DNA from: Nematostella vectensis
Taxonomy: Eukaryota; Cnidaria; Anthozoa; Actiniaria; Edwardsiidae
Length of the DNA: 64,000 nt
Reading direction: 5' to 3'
Assembly: GCF_932526225.1 (NCBI RefSeq)
Contig: NC_064043.1
Span: 3,121,501-3,185,500, forward strand
Position 1 is the first letter of the stretch. Each line of letters begins with the position of its first letter. Under the pieces are notes generated by a model. That model made no database searches, had not been told where the DNA came from, and saw only the letters and a list, made by a program, of their open reading frames with translations. A program made the translations under genes and the position numbers. Positions 13,401-28,400 of this stretch are shown in pieces.

Positions 13401-16400
13401 ATGGTATTACTGCTCCAAGTCTCACCTTCGCATTTCCCATTAACGGGCTCAAACCCTTGCTGGCATCGTATAGCCACGCCCTCGCATCGGTAACCCCCAG
13501 CAAGATTACGGCACACTGTGCCGAGCTGACATCGCGCTAGCCCCTCTCGGCACTCGTCGATATCTGCCAGCGCGAAGGGAGAGAGATAGATAAGAGATGG
13601 AGACCACATGAGAGAAATGCGCGAAAGGATGATTATCCCGTGAGAGAAATGCGCGAGAGGATGATGATCCCGTGAGAGAAATACGCGAGAGGATGATGAT
13701 CCCGTGAGAAAAATGCGCGAAAGGATGATGATCCCGTGAGAGAAATACGCGAGCGGATGATGATCCCGTGAGAGAAATGCGCGAAAGGATGATTATCCCG
13801 TGAGAGAAATACGCGAAAGGATGATGATCCCGTGAGAGAAATGCGCGAGAGGATGATGATCCCGTGAGAGAAATACGCGAGAGGATGATGATCCCGTGAG
13901 AGAAATGCGCGAGAGGATAATGATCCCGTGAGAGAAATACGCGAGAGGATGATGATCCCGTGAGAGAAATGCGCGAGAGGATGATGATCCCGTGAGAGAA
14001 ATGCAAGAGAGAATATCATGTATATGATATCTAACTCGAACAACCCTTGTAATCTAGCCAAAGGGCTACAATATGGGCAAATAAATAAATAAATCAATTA
14101 ATCAAAGATCGCGGGAGAAAATGCTCAATCAATCAATCAAAAGATGATGACCACGTGAGATGAGAAGAGAGAAATTAATTGAGAAAGCAAAAGCCCCGTT
14201 GCCTAGCTCTCTTCTATGTCGCTTATACTTCTCTTCCTCTCTTTTACTCTTGCGTTGAATTTGACACCGATGGGGTATGTCCCTTCCCACCGAAGGGGTA
14301 TGTCCCTACCACAGAAGGGGTACGTCCCTCCCACCGAAGGGGTATGTCCCTCACACCGAGGGGGTATGTCCCTCACACCGAAGGGGTATGTCCCTCACAC
14401 CGAGGGGGTACGTCCCTCACACCGAAGTGGTATATCCCTTCCACCGAAGGGGTATGTCCCTCCCAATGAAGGGGTATGTCCCTCCCAATAAAGGGGTATG
14501 TCCCTCACACCAAAGGGGTATGTCCCTCCCAATGAAGGGGTTTGTCCCCCCCATTGAAGGGGTATGTCCCTCCCACCGAAGGGGTATGTCCCTTCCACCG
14601 AAGGGGTACGTCCCTCCCAACGAAGGGGTATGTCCCTCACACCGAAGGGATATGTCCCTCGCACAGAAGGGGTACGTCCCTTTCACCGAAGGGATATGTC
14701 CCTAGCACAGAAGGGGTACGTCCCTCCCACCGAAGAGATATGTCCCTCGCACAGAAGGGGTACGTCCCTCCCACCGAAGGGGTACGTCCCTTCCACCGAA
14801 GGGGTTTGTCCCTCCCACAGAAGGGGTACGTCCCTCACACCGAAGGGGTACGTCCCTCCCACCGAAGGGGTACGTCCCTCCCACTGGAGAGGTACGTCCC
14901 TCCCACCGAAGGGGTACGTCCCTCCCACCGAAGGGGTACGTCCCTCCCAACGAAGGGGTATGTCCCTCACACAGAAGGGGTATGTCCCTCACACCGAAGG
15001 AATGTCCCTCGCACAGAAGGGGTACGTCCCTCCCACCGAAGGGGTACGTCCCTCGCACAGAAGGGGTACGTCCCTCCGAAGGGGTACGTCCCTTCTACCG
15101 AAGGGGTACGTCCCTCCCACCGAAGGGGTACGTCCCTCGCACAGAAGGGGTACGTCCCTCCGAAGGGGTACGTCCCTTCTACCGAAGGGGTACGTCCCTC
15201 CCACGGAAGGGGTACGTCCCTCCCACCGAAGGGGTTTGTCCCTCCCACCGAAGGGGTTTGTCCCTCCCACCGAAGGGGTACGTCCCTCCCACCGAAGGGG
15301 TATGTCCCTCACACCAAAGGGATATGTCCCTCGCACAGAAGGGGCACGTCCCTCGCACAGAAGGGATATGTCCCTCGCACAGAAGGGGTACGTCCCTTCC
15401 ACCGAAGGGGTACGTCCCTCCCACCGAAGGGATATGTCCCTCGCACAGATAGGGTACGTCCCTCCCACCGAAGTGGTACGTCCCTCACACCGAAGGGTTA
15501 CGTCCCTCCCAAAGAAGGGGTACGTCCCTCCCAACGAAGGGGTACGTCCCTCCCACCGAAGGGGTACGTCCCTCCCAACGAAGGGGTACGTCCCTCCCAA
15601 CGAAGGTGTACGTCCCTCCCAACGAAGGGGTACGTCCCTCCCAACGAAGGGGTACGTCCCTCCCAACGAAGGGGTACGTCCCTCCCACCGCAGGGCTATG
15701 TCCCTCACACCGAAGGGGTATGACCCTCACACCGAAGGGGTACATCCCTCCCAACGAAGGGGTACGTCCCTCCCAACGAAGGGGTACGTCCCTCCCAACG
15801 AAGGGGTACGTCCCTCCCACCGAAGGGGTACGTCCCTCCCAATGAAGGGGTACGTTCCTCCCAACGAAGGGGTACGTCCCTCCCACCGAAGGGGTACGTC
15901 CCTCCCACCGAAGGGGTACGTCCCTCCCACCGAAGGGGTACGTCCCTCCCACCGAAGGGGTACGCCCCTCCCACCGAAGGGGTACGCCCCTCCCACCGAA
16001 GGGGTACGCCCCTCCCACCGAAGGGGTACGTCCTTCTTACTGAAGGTGTAATAGCGACGGGCACAACATTGCATCGATATAACATTAGCAACACAATAAC
16101 GATCATGCAAGACCAACATAACAACATTGCATCGATATAACATTAGCAACACAATAACGATCATGCAAGACCAACATAACAACATTGCATCGATATAACA
16201 TTAGCAACACAATAACGATCATGCAAGACCAACATAACAACATTGCATTGATATAACATTAGCAACACAATAACGATCATGCAAGACCAACATAACAACA
16301 TTGCATCGATATAACATTAGCAACACAATAACGATCATGCAAGACCAACATAACAACATTGCATCGATATAACATTAGCAACACAATAACGATCATGCAA

Positions 16401-19400
16401 GACCAACATAACAACATTGTATCGATATAACATTAGCAACACAATAACGATCATGCAAGACCAACATAACAACATTGCATCGATATAACATTAGCAACAC
16501 AATAACGATCATGCAAGACCAACATAACAACATTGTATCGATATAACATTAGCAACACAATAACGATCATGCAAGACCAACATAACAACATTGCATCGAT
16601 ATAACATTAGCAACACAATAACGATCATGCAAGACCAACATAACAACATTGCATCGATATAACATTAGCAACACAATAACGATCATGCAAGACCAACATA
16701 ACAACATTGCATCGATATAACATTAGCAACACAATAACGATCATGCAAGACCAACATAACAACATTGTATCGATATAACATTAGCAACACAAGAACGATC
16801 ATGCAAGACCAACATAACAACATTGCATCGATATAACATTAGCAACACAATAACGATCATGCAAGACCAACATAACAACATTGTATCGATATAACATTAG
16901 CAACACAATAACGATCATGCAAGACCAACATAACAACATTGCATCGATATAACATTAGCAACACAATAACGATCATGCAAGACCAACATAACAACATTGC
17001 ATCGATAATACAGTATGGGAGTACAGAAAACAGTGAAATAACATATGTAACAAATATAACAAACGATATTCACCTACGCAGCGGCCGTTGGTGAAGCGAT
17101 ATCCAGTCCTACATGTCACACAGCGGTACGCACCCTCCACATTCTCACAGAACTGCTCTCGGCCGCACCGAGCAATACCCGAAGCACACTCGTCGATATC
17201 TACTCGGAAAAAAACGAGTAAAAGTCGATTTTGTATCGTTTTGGTCGTAATACAATGGCTCTTGCATTTGGTGCTATTATTTGTCATTGTAACGAGTTTT
17301 TGTTTTGTTTTGGTCGAGGCAATAGTTCTTGCAATTGGTAGCGTGTATTTGTCATTGTCCTGTTCTTCCCGTGACGTGGTACATTTATCCTAGATGGGCG
17401 TGGTTTAATAGAGGTAGACGCCCACACTACTCTTGAGGTAATACATTCCCCTAGATGGGCGTGGTTTACCTTGGCATTTGCCCCCCCTGAACTCGAATCC
17501 AGGGGAGCAGCCGATGGGAAGACAGCTGTAAGAGCCTTCCGTATTGACGCACGACTGGCCACTAGGACACCTAGCGAGGCCACTACTACACTCGTCAACA
17601 TCTACAAACAAACGCAACATATAGGCAGCAACATAACAAGGAGATCACGCTACCACAGGGTGACCAAGCTACTACAGGTAAATGAACAAACCACGGAGCC
17701 ACAAGGAGACCCCGCTACCACAGGGTGACCACTGGCCGCTAGGACACCTGGCGAGGCCACTACTACTACAACATCTACAAGCAAAGGCAAAAGATAGACA
17801 ACAACATAACAACCTAGCAAGCCCGGTGACAATGGTACCACAGGGTGACCACAGGGAGACACACCAGGAGAACGACAAAAAGACAAGAGACAATGAATAC
17901 ACAGGAAGACCACGATATTAAACAAACACACCACGGGTCTACTGGTAGAACACGCAGCAAAACATGTAGACCACACACACGCCCCAGAAACACGGATCTA
18001 CAAGTCCTACGAAAGACTACGTTACCACAGGAAGATCACACTCTTAACGCAACAATGGTACCACAGGTAGACTAGGGCATACTACGGATATACTAGGCCT
18101 AGTAGTGAGCACGCTACTACAGGGAGACCACGACAAAAGACGACATGCGCATGCAGATCCAATCACAGACTACTTTCCCATCACGACATAAAAAGGGGTG
18201 TTCACCTTGAATCTCTTTAACCGCAGGTAACGTGAGCCTTACCTACGCATCGGCCGTTTTGAGGCTCGTAGCCGCGGCTGCACTTGATTGCAGACGCCTG
18301 GCATCGGTATGACCCGAACACATTCTGACAAGTCTGGTCCGCTGCGCATGGATAGCTCCCCTCAGTACACTCATCAATATCTGCAGGGGAATGGATATAA
18401 AAAAGCTTCTATACTAGACTCTGGTGCGGAGACACATTTAAACCGTGTTACACGAAGTACTAGCGTTTATCTACCGAGCCGTGTATCTACCGAGCGGTGT
18501 ATCTGCCGAGCCGTGTATCTACCGTGTATATACCGTACCGTGTATCTACCGAGCGCTCTATCTACCGAAACGTGTATCTACCGAGCCGTGAATCTACCAA
18601 ATCGTGTATCTACCGAGTCCTGTATCTACCAAGCCGTTTATCTACCAAGCCGTGTATCTACCGAGCCGTGTATATATGGAACCGTGTATCTACCAAGCCC
18701 TGTATCTACCGAGCCGTGTATCTACCGAGCCGTGTATCTACCGAGCCGTGTATCTACCAAGCCCGGTATCTACCGAACCGTGTATCTACCGAGCCGTGTA
18801 TCTACCAAGCCCGGTATCTACCGAACCGTGTATCTACCGAGCCGTGTATCTACCAAGCCGTGTATCTACCGAGCGGTGTATCTACCGAGCCGTGTATATA
18901 CCAAGCCGTGTATCTACCAAGCCGTGTTTCTACCTAGCCGTGTATCTACCAAGCCCTGTATCCAAGCCGTGTATTTACCAAGCCGTGTATCTACCAAGCC
19001 GTGTATCTACCGAGCTGTGTATATACCAAGCCGTGTATATACCAAGCCGTGGATCTACCAAGCCGTGTAACTACCGAGCCGTGTATCTACCATGCCGTGT
19101 ATCTACTGAGCCGTGTATCTACCGAGCCATGTATCTACCAAGCCGTGTATCTACCGAGCCGTGTATCTACCGAGCCGTGTACCTACCGAGCGGTGTATCT
19201 ACCAAGCCGTGTATCTACCAAGCCGTGTATCTACCGAGCCGTGTATCTACCGAGCCGTGTATCTACCGAGCCGTGTATCTACCAAGCCGTGTATCTACCA
19301 AGCCATGTATCTACCAAGCCGTGTATCTACCAAGCCGTGTATCTACCGAGCCGTGTATCTACCGAGCCGTGTACCTACCGAGCGGTGTATCTACCAAGCC

Positions 19401-22400
19401 GTGTATCTACCAAGCCGTGTATCTACCGAGCGGTGTATCTACCAAGCCGTGTATCTACCAAGCCGTGTATCTACCGAGCCGTGTATCTACCGAGCCGTGT
19501 ATCTACCGAGCCGTGTATCTACCGAGCCGTGTATCTACCAAGCCGTGTATCTACCAAGCCATGTATCTACCAAGCCGTGTATCTACCAAGCCGTGTATCT
19601 ACCGAGCCGTGTATCTACCGAGCCGTGTACCTACCGAGCGGTGTACCTACCGAGCGGTGTATCTACCAAGCCGTGTATCTACCAAGCCGTGTATCTACCG
19701 AGCGGTGTATCTACCAAGCCGTGTATCTACCAAGCCGTGTATCTACCGAGCCGTGTATCTACCGAGCCGTGTATCTACCGAGCCGTGTATCTACCAAGCC
19801 GTGTATCTACCAAGCCATGTATCTACCAAGCCGTGTATCTACCGAGCCGTGTATCTACCAAGCCGTGTATCTACCGAGCCATGTATCTACCAAGCCGTGT
19901 ACCTACCGTACCGTGTACCATGCTATGTGTTAGACTTCTGTTGTTAAGTTTCCACTTACCTGCGCATTTGTTGTTGACGACTCGCGTGCCTGAAGGACAA
20001 GTGACGCAGCGATATGAGCCGTCGGTGTTCATGCAGTAAGCGTTAGCCTGGCAGCGGGCAGCCCCAGTAGAGCACTCGTTTACATCTAAACAAAATGAAA
20101 AAGCAATCATGGCTAGTGCAGTTGACAGAGCGTCGCTTTGTAGACCCTGTGGTTCTCACCACTTGGTACCGGGTTCGATATCCGGTTTTGACGTGAGTGG
20201 AGTTAGTTAGCCTCGCCTTTGATCCGAGGGGTTTTCTCCGGGTTCTCCGTCTTTTCCTTCTCTACAAAAATCATGCAGTGCGATCCTGAACTGTGTTCCG
20301 TGGGTCGTATGAAGGCCGACTTAGGCGCCTTTTTTGCCTTCGACTCGACCACGCTGCGCTCTTGTAATTCAGCATTCCAGCTAGGTCCTACTAGCTTCAC
20401 AAATTTGTATTGTTATTATTATCATTTTCAATCTTAATCAAGCATCAGTCGAACATGCTGATTTATTGCGGAATCTTATCGGTCATGCAAAGAGACATAA
20501 CATTGTCCTTCAAGTTACATTTCCCGACCGATGTCTTCTCACTGTTACTATAACTCCCCGATTCTATCAGTGCATCTTCGCTTGCTTCTACAGAACCGGC
20601 GCCTTGTTTGACCAAATGATGGTCACCTTAAACTTCGACGACAAAAACAAACACTGCAAATCCATGGAAATCCATTTGGGGAAGCTCAAAAAGGTTTGAT
20701 GCATATACACGCCGAGCAGCTTTTCACGGACTATTAAAAGTACGAACGTTTTATTGTAAGCTCTTCTCTATTCATCCTGGGAACTTTATGTCGTTTTTCG
20801 GCTGTAATACTTTTATCGTGGTCTTGGACGCACCCCAGCAGGCGTCCCTGGTCAAGTTGACTTGCGCCAGCAGGCGTCCCTGGTCAAGTTGACTTGCGCC
20901 AGCAGGCGTCCCTGGTCAAGTTGACTTGCGCCAGCAGGCGTCCCTGGTCAAGTTGACTTGCGTCAGCAGGCGTCCCTGGTCAAGTTGACTTGCACCAGCA
21001 GGCGTTACTGGTCAAGTTGACCTGCACCAGCAGGCGTCCCTGGTCAAGTTGACTTGCGCCAGCAGGCGTCCCTGGTCAAGTTGACTTGCGTCAGCAGGCG
21101 TCCCTGGTCAAGTTGACTTGCGTCAGCAGGCGTTACTGGTCAAGTTGACCTGCACCAGCAGGCGTCCCTGGTCAACTTGACTTGCGCCAGCAGGCGTCCC
21201 TGGTCAACTTGACTTGCGCCAGCAGGCGTTACTGGTCAAGTTGACTTGCGTCAGCAGGCGTCCCTGGTCAAGTTGACTTGCGTCAGCAGGCGTCCCTGGT
21301 CAAGTTGACCTGCACCAGCAGGCGTTACTGGTCAAGTTGACTTGCGCCAGCAGGCGTCCCTGGTCAAGTTGACCTGCACCAGCAGGCGTTACTGGTCAAG
21401 TTGACTTGCGCCAGCAGGCGTCCCTGGTCAACTTGACTTGCGTCAGCAGGCGTCCCTGGTCAAGTTGACCTGCACCAGCAGGCGTTACTGGTCAAGTTGA
21501 CTTGCGCCAGCAGGCGTCCCTGGTCAACTTGACTTGCGCCAGCAGGCGTTACTGGTCAAGTTGACTTGCGCCAGCAGGCGTCCCTGGTCAAGTTGACTTG
21601 CGTCAGCAGGCGTCCCTGGTCAAGTTGACTTGCGTCAGCAGGCGTCCCTGGTCAAGTTGACTTGCACCAGCAGGCGTTACTGGTCAAGTTGACTTGCGCC
21701 AGCAGGCGTCCCTGGTCAAGTTGACTTGCGCCAGCAGGCGTCCCTGGTCAAGTTGACTTGCACCAGCAGGCGTTACTGGTCAAGTTGACCTGCACCAGCA
21801 GGCGTTACTGGTCAAGTTGACTTGCGCCAGCAGGCGTCCCTGGTCAAGTTGACTTGCGCCAGCAGGCGTCCCTGGTCAAGTTGACTTGCGTCAGCAGGCG
21901 TCCCTGGTCAAGTTGACTTGCGTCAGCAGGCGTTACTGGTCACGTTTCATTACTCATGCAACGTGCAAGGAATAATAAATTGATACCTGCTCTTTTTGAT
22001 AATGCATGCGAGTTCCATTATCCATGCAAGCTATTGTGACGTGCTTGCTACTCTCCGACACAACCGGTACCCGGCTGACGGGTCTTACCCGGCCATACGA
22101 GAATTTGTGGCTGTCTAGCGGTATAAGGCATGCGAGTTCCATTATCCATGCAAGCTACTGTGACGTGCTTGCTACTCACCGACACACCCGGCACCCGGCT
22201 GACGGGTCTTACCCGGACCACACGGGATTTGTACACACTTGTACGACCCATCGGTATTTACGCATCGTGAACCGCTAGCGCAAATATTAGCATTGGTACA
22301 TTCGTCGATATCTGATGGGAACGCAACACACCGATCAAAACCTTAACCTCGTAAATATTAGTACCACCGCATTTATTGATATCTGCCGGAAACGTGACAA

Positions 22401-25400
22401 ATTTGTTTGAGAAAAATCTCGCAGCTTGGTATCAGATTAGTAGCAACAACAAAATATGTGTATATGGAAAAATTAGATTTTTTTACTGATAGGTTTCAGA
22501 CCGTCTAAAGCTCATCGGCAGTACCTAGTGGTTGACTCACCTTGGCACTGATTACCCTCAGCCCTTGTGCCTGCGGGACAAGGCGCACAGCGGTATGAGC
22601 CGTCAGTGTTCACACATCGCGCCGTGGGTGGACAGCGGGCTTGCCCAGTAGCACACTCGTCAATGTCTGACACGGTAAGAAACACGTGTGATTACATGAA
22701 TAGTCGTATTCCTGAATTTATAACCTAAATTTATATCCTGAATTAATAATCTTTTTAACCATGAGTCATGCAAATCTCGGCAAGTCAGTTATGCATGTGA
22801 TTATTTATGTAGCTGATTCCTGGCTAATAGACCGACAATTTCAGCTATAGGCTTGTGCGCGCATCATGCAGCGCGCGCCTTCAAGCTTGCACCAGACGAA
22901 GCGCGCACTGCCTGACGGTAGCTGAGGTGGGTTTGCATGTTGAGTGCAAGCGCATGCTTTTAGCTGAAATGGACTTTTACGCGGACAGAACAATGGACAA
23001 TATTCCTCCTGGTCACAAGCTTAGGCTGATGGTAGCGGTTATGAGCATGTGAGATTCTTTACTGGTGTGAGCCTTCGTCCTCTTTATAACGGGTCTTTCC
23101 CGGGTCAACGGGGATTTGAGGGTGTCTAGCGGTGATAGGGCATGCGTGTTCATTATCCATGCAAGCTGCGGTAATGTGCTCGCTACTCACCGACACACCC
23201 GGTACCCGGCTGAAGGGTCTTGCCCGGGCCACACGACATTTGTACACACTTGTACGACCCCTCGGTATTTACGCATCGTGAACCGCTACCGCAAATATTA
23301 CCATTCACACATTCATCGATATCTGGTGGAAACGCAACACACCGATCAAAACCTTACTCTTCAACTAATATAGATCTGAAAGGGCTTTGAAGACTTAATG
23401 TTCAGTGACCCCCCCTCCCCCTACCGTTACCGCCAAATTGTTCTGGCTTGCATGCTCGTCGTAATGTATTGTATCTGGCTTGTTACAGATAATATAGTTT
23501 ATTGCTTATTGGACAGTCCCCTCTCGAGTTCATATTCTACACGCTTCTTACCTACACACTGATTGTTCTCCAATTTTCTGCCAGCAGGACAAGGCACACA
23601 GCGATATGAGCCGTCTGCATTCACACAGCGCGTGGTTGGTGGGCAGCGGGCTTGCCCAGTAGCACATTCATCGATGTCTACCAAACAAAGGAAATTATGG
23701 GATATGTCGATTATGAAAGTCCTATAGAACAAAAAAGTTATACGTTCACTGAAGTACTCACCGGACTAGTGCCGAGTTCAAGTTCTCACCTGATTAGTAC
23801 CGAATACTTACCAGATTAGTACCGAATACTCACCGGATTAGAGCCGAGTACTCACCAGATTAGTGACCAGTACTCACCGGATTAGTGCCGAATACTCACC
23901 GGATAAGTGCGGAGTACTCACCGGATAAGTGCCGAGTACTTACCGGACTAGTGCCGAGTACTCACCGGACTAGTGTCCAGTACTTACCGGATTAGTGCCG
24001 AGTACTTGTCGGTTAATGCCGAGTACTTACCGGACTTGTGTCCATTAGTCACCGGATAGTGCCGAGTACTCACCGGACTTGTGTCCATTAGTCACCGGAT
24101 AGTAACGAGTACTCACCGGACTTGTGTCCATTAGTCACCGGATAGTAACGAGTACTCACCGGACTTGTGTCCATTAGTCACCGGATAGTGCCGAGTACTT
24201 ACCGGACTTGTGTCCATTAGTCACCGGATAGTGCCGAGTACTCACCGGACTTGTGTCCGTTAGTCACCGGATAGTGCCGAGTACTCACCGGACTTGTGTC
24301 CGTTAGTCACCGGATAGTGCCGAGTACTCACCGGACTATTCCGTATGCTTACCGACACAATCGCTTCCCCTCTTTTCCTTGCCCGCAGGACACGTATTAG
24401 GAGAAGAGCAGATGTAGGTTCCAGGTAGATTCCTACAGACGTTTCCGGGCGGACAGAACGCAATCCCGGTGGCACATTCGTCCACATCTTAATACAAAAC
24501 ACAAATGTTTCAATTACATCATAAATATGGCGGCTTGTATCCTATTGCTGGTCAAAAAGGAACTGTACGCGGAAGACCGCTGGTCAAAAAGGAACTGTTC
24601 GCGGAAAACCGCTGGTCAAAAAGGAACTGTACGCGGAAGACCGCTGGTCAAAAAGGAACTGTACGCGGAAGACCGCTGGTCAAAAAGGAACTGTTCGCGG
24701 AAGACCACTGGTCAAAAAGGAACTGTACGAGGAAGACCGCTGGTCAAAAAGGAACTGTTCGCGGAAGACCGCTGGTCAAAAAGGAACTGTACGAGGAAGA
24801 CCACTGGTCAAAAAGGAACTGTTCGCGGAAGACCGCTGGTCGGAAATGGAGTGCGCGCGGAAGACCGCTGGCCTGTGATCTAGAAATACAAAATGAGCTC
24901 AAACTTGACTAAAGGCTTTCAAAGTTTGTTTTGTAAGCATGACTTCACACGTGATAATGACGTCATATAAAAGCCTTGACTAAATGCTCACCGACACATT
25001 TGGGTCCTTCGGCTTTGTAACCACGCTTGCAGATGCAGCGGTAGGAGCCTTTCGTGTTTAGGCAAATTTGTCCATCACCACAGGTAACCTGACCCGTGGC
25101 ACACTCGTTAATGTCTACGAACCATCAGACAATAAAGAGAAAAATATCAGTCTACTGGATTTACTTGCGTGTCTGCTCGAGCTCAGGCTTCGCGTGCGTG
25201 TAATCCCGTGTCTGAGTGCGTGTTATTGCGTGTATGAGCGCGTGTAATTGCGTGTTCGAGTGCGTGTAATTGCGTGTTCGAGTGCGTGTAATCGCGTGTT
25301 CGAGTGCGTGTAATTGCGTGTATGAGTGCGTGTAATTGCGTGTTCGAGTGCGTGTAATTGCGTGTTCGAGTACGTGTAATTGCGTGTTTGAGCGCGTATT

Positions 25401-28400
25401 AATGCATTGATTATGTACAGATCAGAGTTGATTGTTTGTGTTGGTGTTAGTGGTGTTGTTACTTTTATAATTAAGGACACTTTTTAATCTAGGTACCTCC
25501 TTATCCTATGAAAAGTAGTGTTATCGAGCGTTTGTATCATGGCTTTGTATCATGGCTGTTTCGTGTTTGTGTTGTGCTGTGTAGTGTTTGTGTTGTATCG
25601 TGTCGTGTTGTGCTGTGCTGTGTCGTGTTTGTGTCGTATCGTGTCGTGTCGTATCGTGTTGTGATGGGTTGTGTCGTGTTGTGTTTGTGTTGTGATGTGT
25701 TTGTGTTGTGTTTGTGTTGTGTCGTGTTGTATCGTGTCGTGTTGTTTGTATATCTAATAAGTGGCAGATTACCTCCTTGGTCACAGCACTCATTTCGCCC
25801 TGTCGTTTGAAGGGAAGAACACATTACCTACCGAGGCACACTCCATTTGTGAGCTCCATTCCCTCGTCGCAAGGGTTCTTGATATCTGAGCCCGCAACAC
25901 AGCGGTAGGACCCGCGAGTGTTGATACATCGTTGACTCCGGCTACAGGGATTGCGCCTACACTCATTCACATCTACACAAAGGATCAGTGAGAAAAGATA
26001 CACATTCACATCTACACAAAGGAGCAGTGAGAAGAGATACTCATTCACATCTACACAAAGGAGCAGTGAGAAATGATACTCATTCACATCTACACAAAGG
26101 ATCAGTGAGAAAAGATACACATTCAAATCTACACAAAGGAGCAGTGAGAAATGATACTCATTCACATCTACACAAAGGATCAGTGAGAAGAGATACACAT
26201 TCACATCTACACAAAGGATCAGTTAGAAGAGATACACATTCACATCTACACAAAGGATCAGTGAGAAAAGATACTCATTCACATCTACACAAAGAATCAG
26301 TGAGAACAAGAGACCATGATGTAAGAGAACGAATCCCCCGTATTAGGGTATGTTCCAATGATGACGTCCGTGAAAGCTATTTTTAGAACAAGCAGTTATT
26401 TTTAGATACGCCTCTGATTGGTTAGCGCTCACGTTTCCTAGCAACATGAGTCAAACGCGCGATCACATCTTGAGCGATGTGAACCGGCAGAGGCTATTAT
26501 GGAAATCTTTTTGACCGAAAACCATCCTTTTTTACAAACGCTGTGAAAATGATCTTCCATGGAGTACGCTGGATCCAATCAACCGTTTCTCGGACATTGA
26601 AATGCATAGAGTGCGTGATTTTAGGCTCGGGGATCAACTTCACCAGTAACAGTTTTCACGGCTGATTCGCAAATTATAAGTAAAACAACAATCAATCATA
26701 AATCTGTGTTTACAACACACAATTCTCTTTCAATTCCCTTTTAATGAAAAAGATATATCCAGAACTTAATACCATTATATTCACACCGATATTGTGGTCA
26801 TTAAGGCAGGTATTTCACAAATAAAAGATTTCAAGTCTCCATAATGAAGTAAATCTTATTCCGGTGACAAGGGTTTCTCGAGTGACATGATTTCTGAACA
26901 TTTGCGTGAAGAAAAGTTCATTCATCATCTAAAAATATTGTAAATCAAAGAAAAATAAAGGCCTTCTTGTATTTAAATACATAACATAGACTGAGAATGC
27001 CTAAGTTTTTCATCTCACCGTATTGAAGAGAAAAAGAACTTTTTAGGAGTCAGCCTGATGCATCTTGAATGACATCCAAACTCGCTGTTTCCCCGACGTC
27101 TTCCCGTTCAATATTTATATAACATTTAGATAACTTAACATTAGATAACTTAACAGATACCAGGACACCATCCTACAAGTAGCATTGTAATCATGAGCTA
27201 TGAGAAGCAGCTAAAAGGATAAAAACAGGTAGCGAACGAAGTCAAGAAGTGCAGAGGGAAAAAAATTGGGAAAATGTACTATAGCTCGCGAGGTGCCCAT
27301 AACCAAATATGGCGCGATGAACCATATATGGATGCTATGATTGACAAGCTCGCGCAATCTAAAAAATAGCTTTCATGGACGTTATCATGGGCCAAGGGGG
27401 ATTCGTTCTCTTATATCATGGTCTCTTGGTGAGAAATGATACTCATTCACATCTACACAAAGGAGCAGTGAGAAAAAATAAAATAAAAATAAAATAAATA
27501 AATTGGAGTAGCTAATCACTTTCATTGCAGCTGGGAAGCTGAATTACGAGAGCGCAGATTCAGACGTGGTCGAGTTGAAGGCATATAGGAAGGCGCCTCA
27601 GGCAGCCGCCATACAACTCATGTCTGACCACGGATCACAGCTAAGATCGAAATTGTTGGTTTTGTGGAGGGATGAAAACCGGAGAACCCGGAGAAAAACC
27701 CTCGGAGCAAAGGTAAGAACAACTAACTCTACTCACGTCGGAACCGGGAATCGAACCCAGAACCCAGTGGTGAGAGGCACAGGCACTACAGAGCGACGCT
27801 CTGCCAACTGCGCCACCTAGGCTCCCAACTCCCAAGATACACATTCACATCTAAAGGAGCAGTGAGAAATGATACTCATTCCCATCTACACAAAGGAGCA
27901 GTGAGAAAAGATACACATTCATATCTAAAGGAGCAGTGAGAAATGATACTCATTCACATCTACACAAAGGAGCGGTGCCACTGAGCTATGGCTTCAGACT
28001 CTAACCTACCAACGCATGACTCCTTGTCGTTTGTGAGTGAGAATCCACGCCTACAATAACACATGGGGATTCCATTATTGCTCTCTCGGCAGATATGTTG
28101 ACAGTTGAGCTTAGCACAGCCGCTAGCGGGAGCCTTGCTTGTAGAAGGTGGAGGGGGACGGGTCCCAGGGGGCGGCAGTGTCCCAAGCGGAGGAGCTGGC
28201 GTGACACCTGCACGCACAAGCAAAACACCAATTAAAACAAGTTAGCTCCGATTAGTCCGACTTAGAACGCCCTGCAAGCACACAGACGTCTCTTGGGCTG
28301 CCTAATCACAAAAGCAAGAGGAAGGGGAGGGGGCTAATTTGTTACCCTGTTATCCACTACATAGGGGGTAGGGGGTTCAAATGGGGAAAGGGGGAGGGGG

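Noticed and set aside
14542-16051. Open frames of 393 and 495 codons, and antisense ones
   Set aside because: All frames of the 22-bp array are open on both strands because of base composition; no gene features.
18288-20039. Open frames up to 447 codons (YLPSRVST repeats)
   Set aside because: A 16-bp repeat read in all three frames; not a protein gene.
20834-21942. CRISPR-like array
   Set aside because: The 32-bp units follow each other without unique spacers and the context is an animal gene intron.
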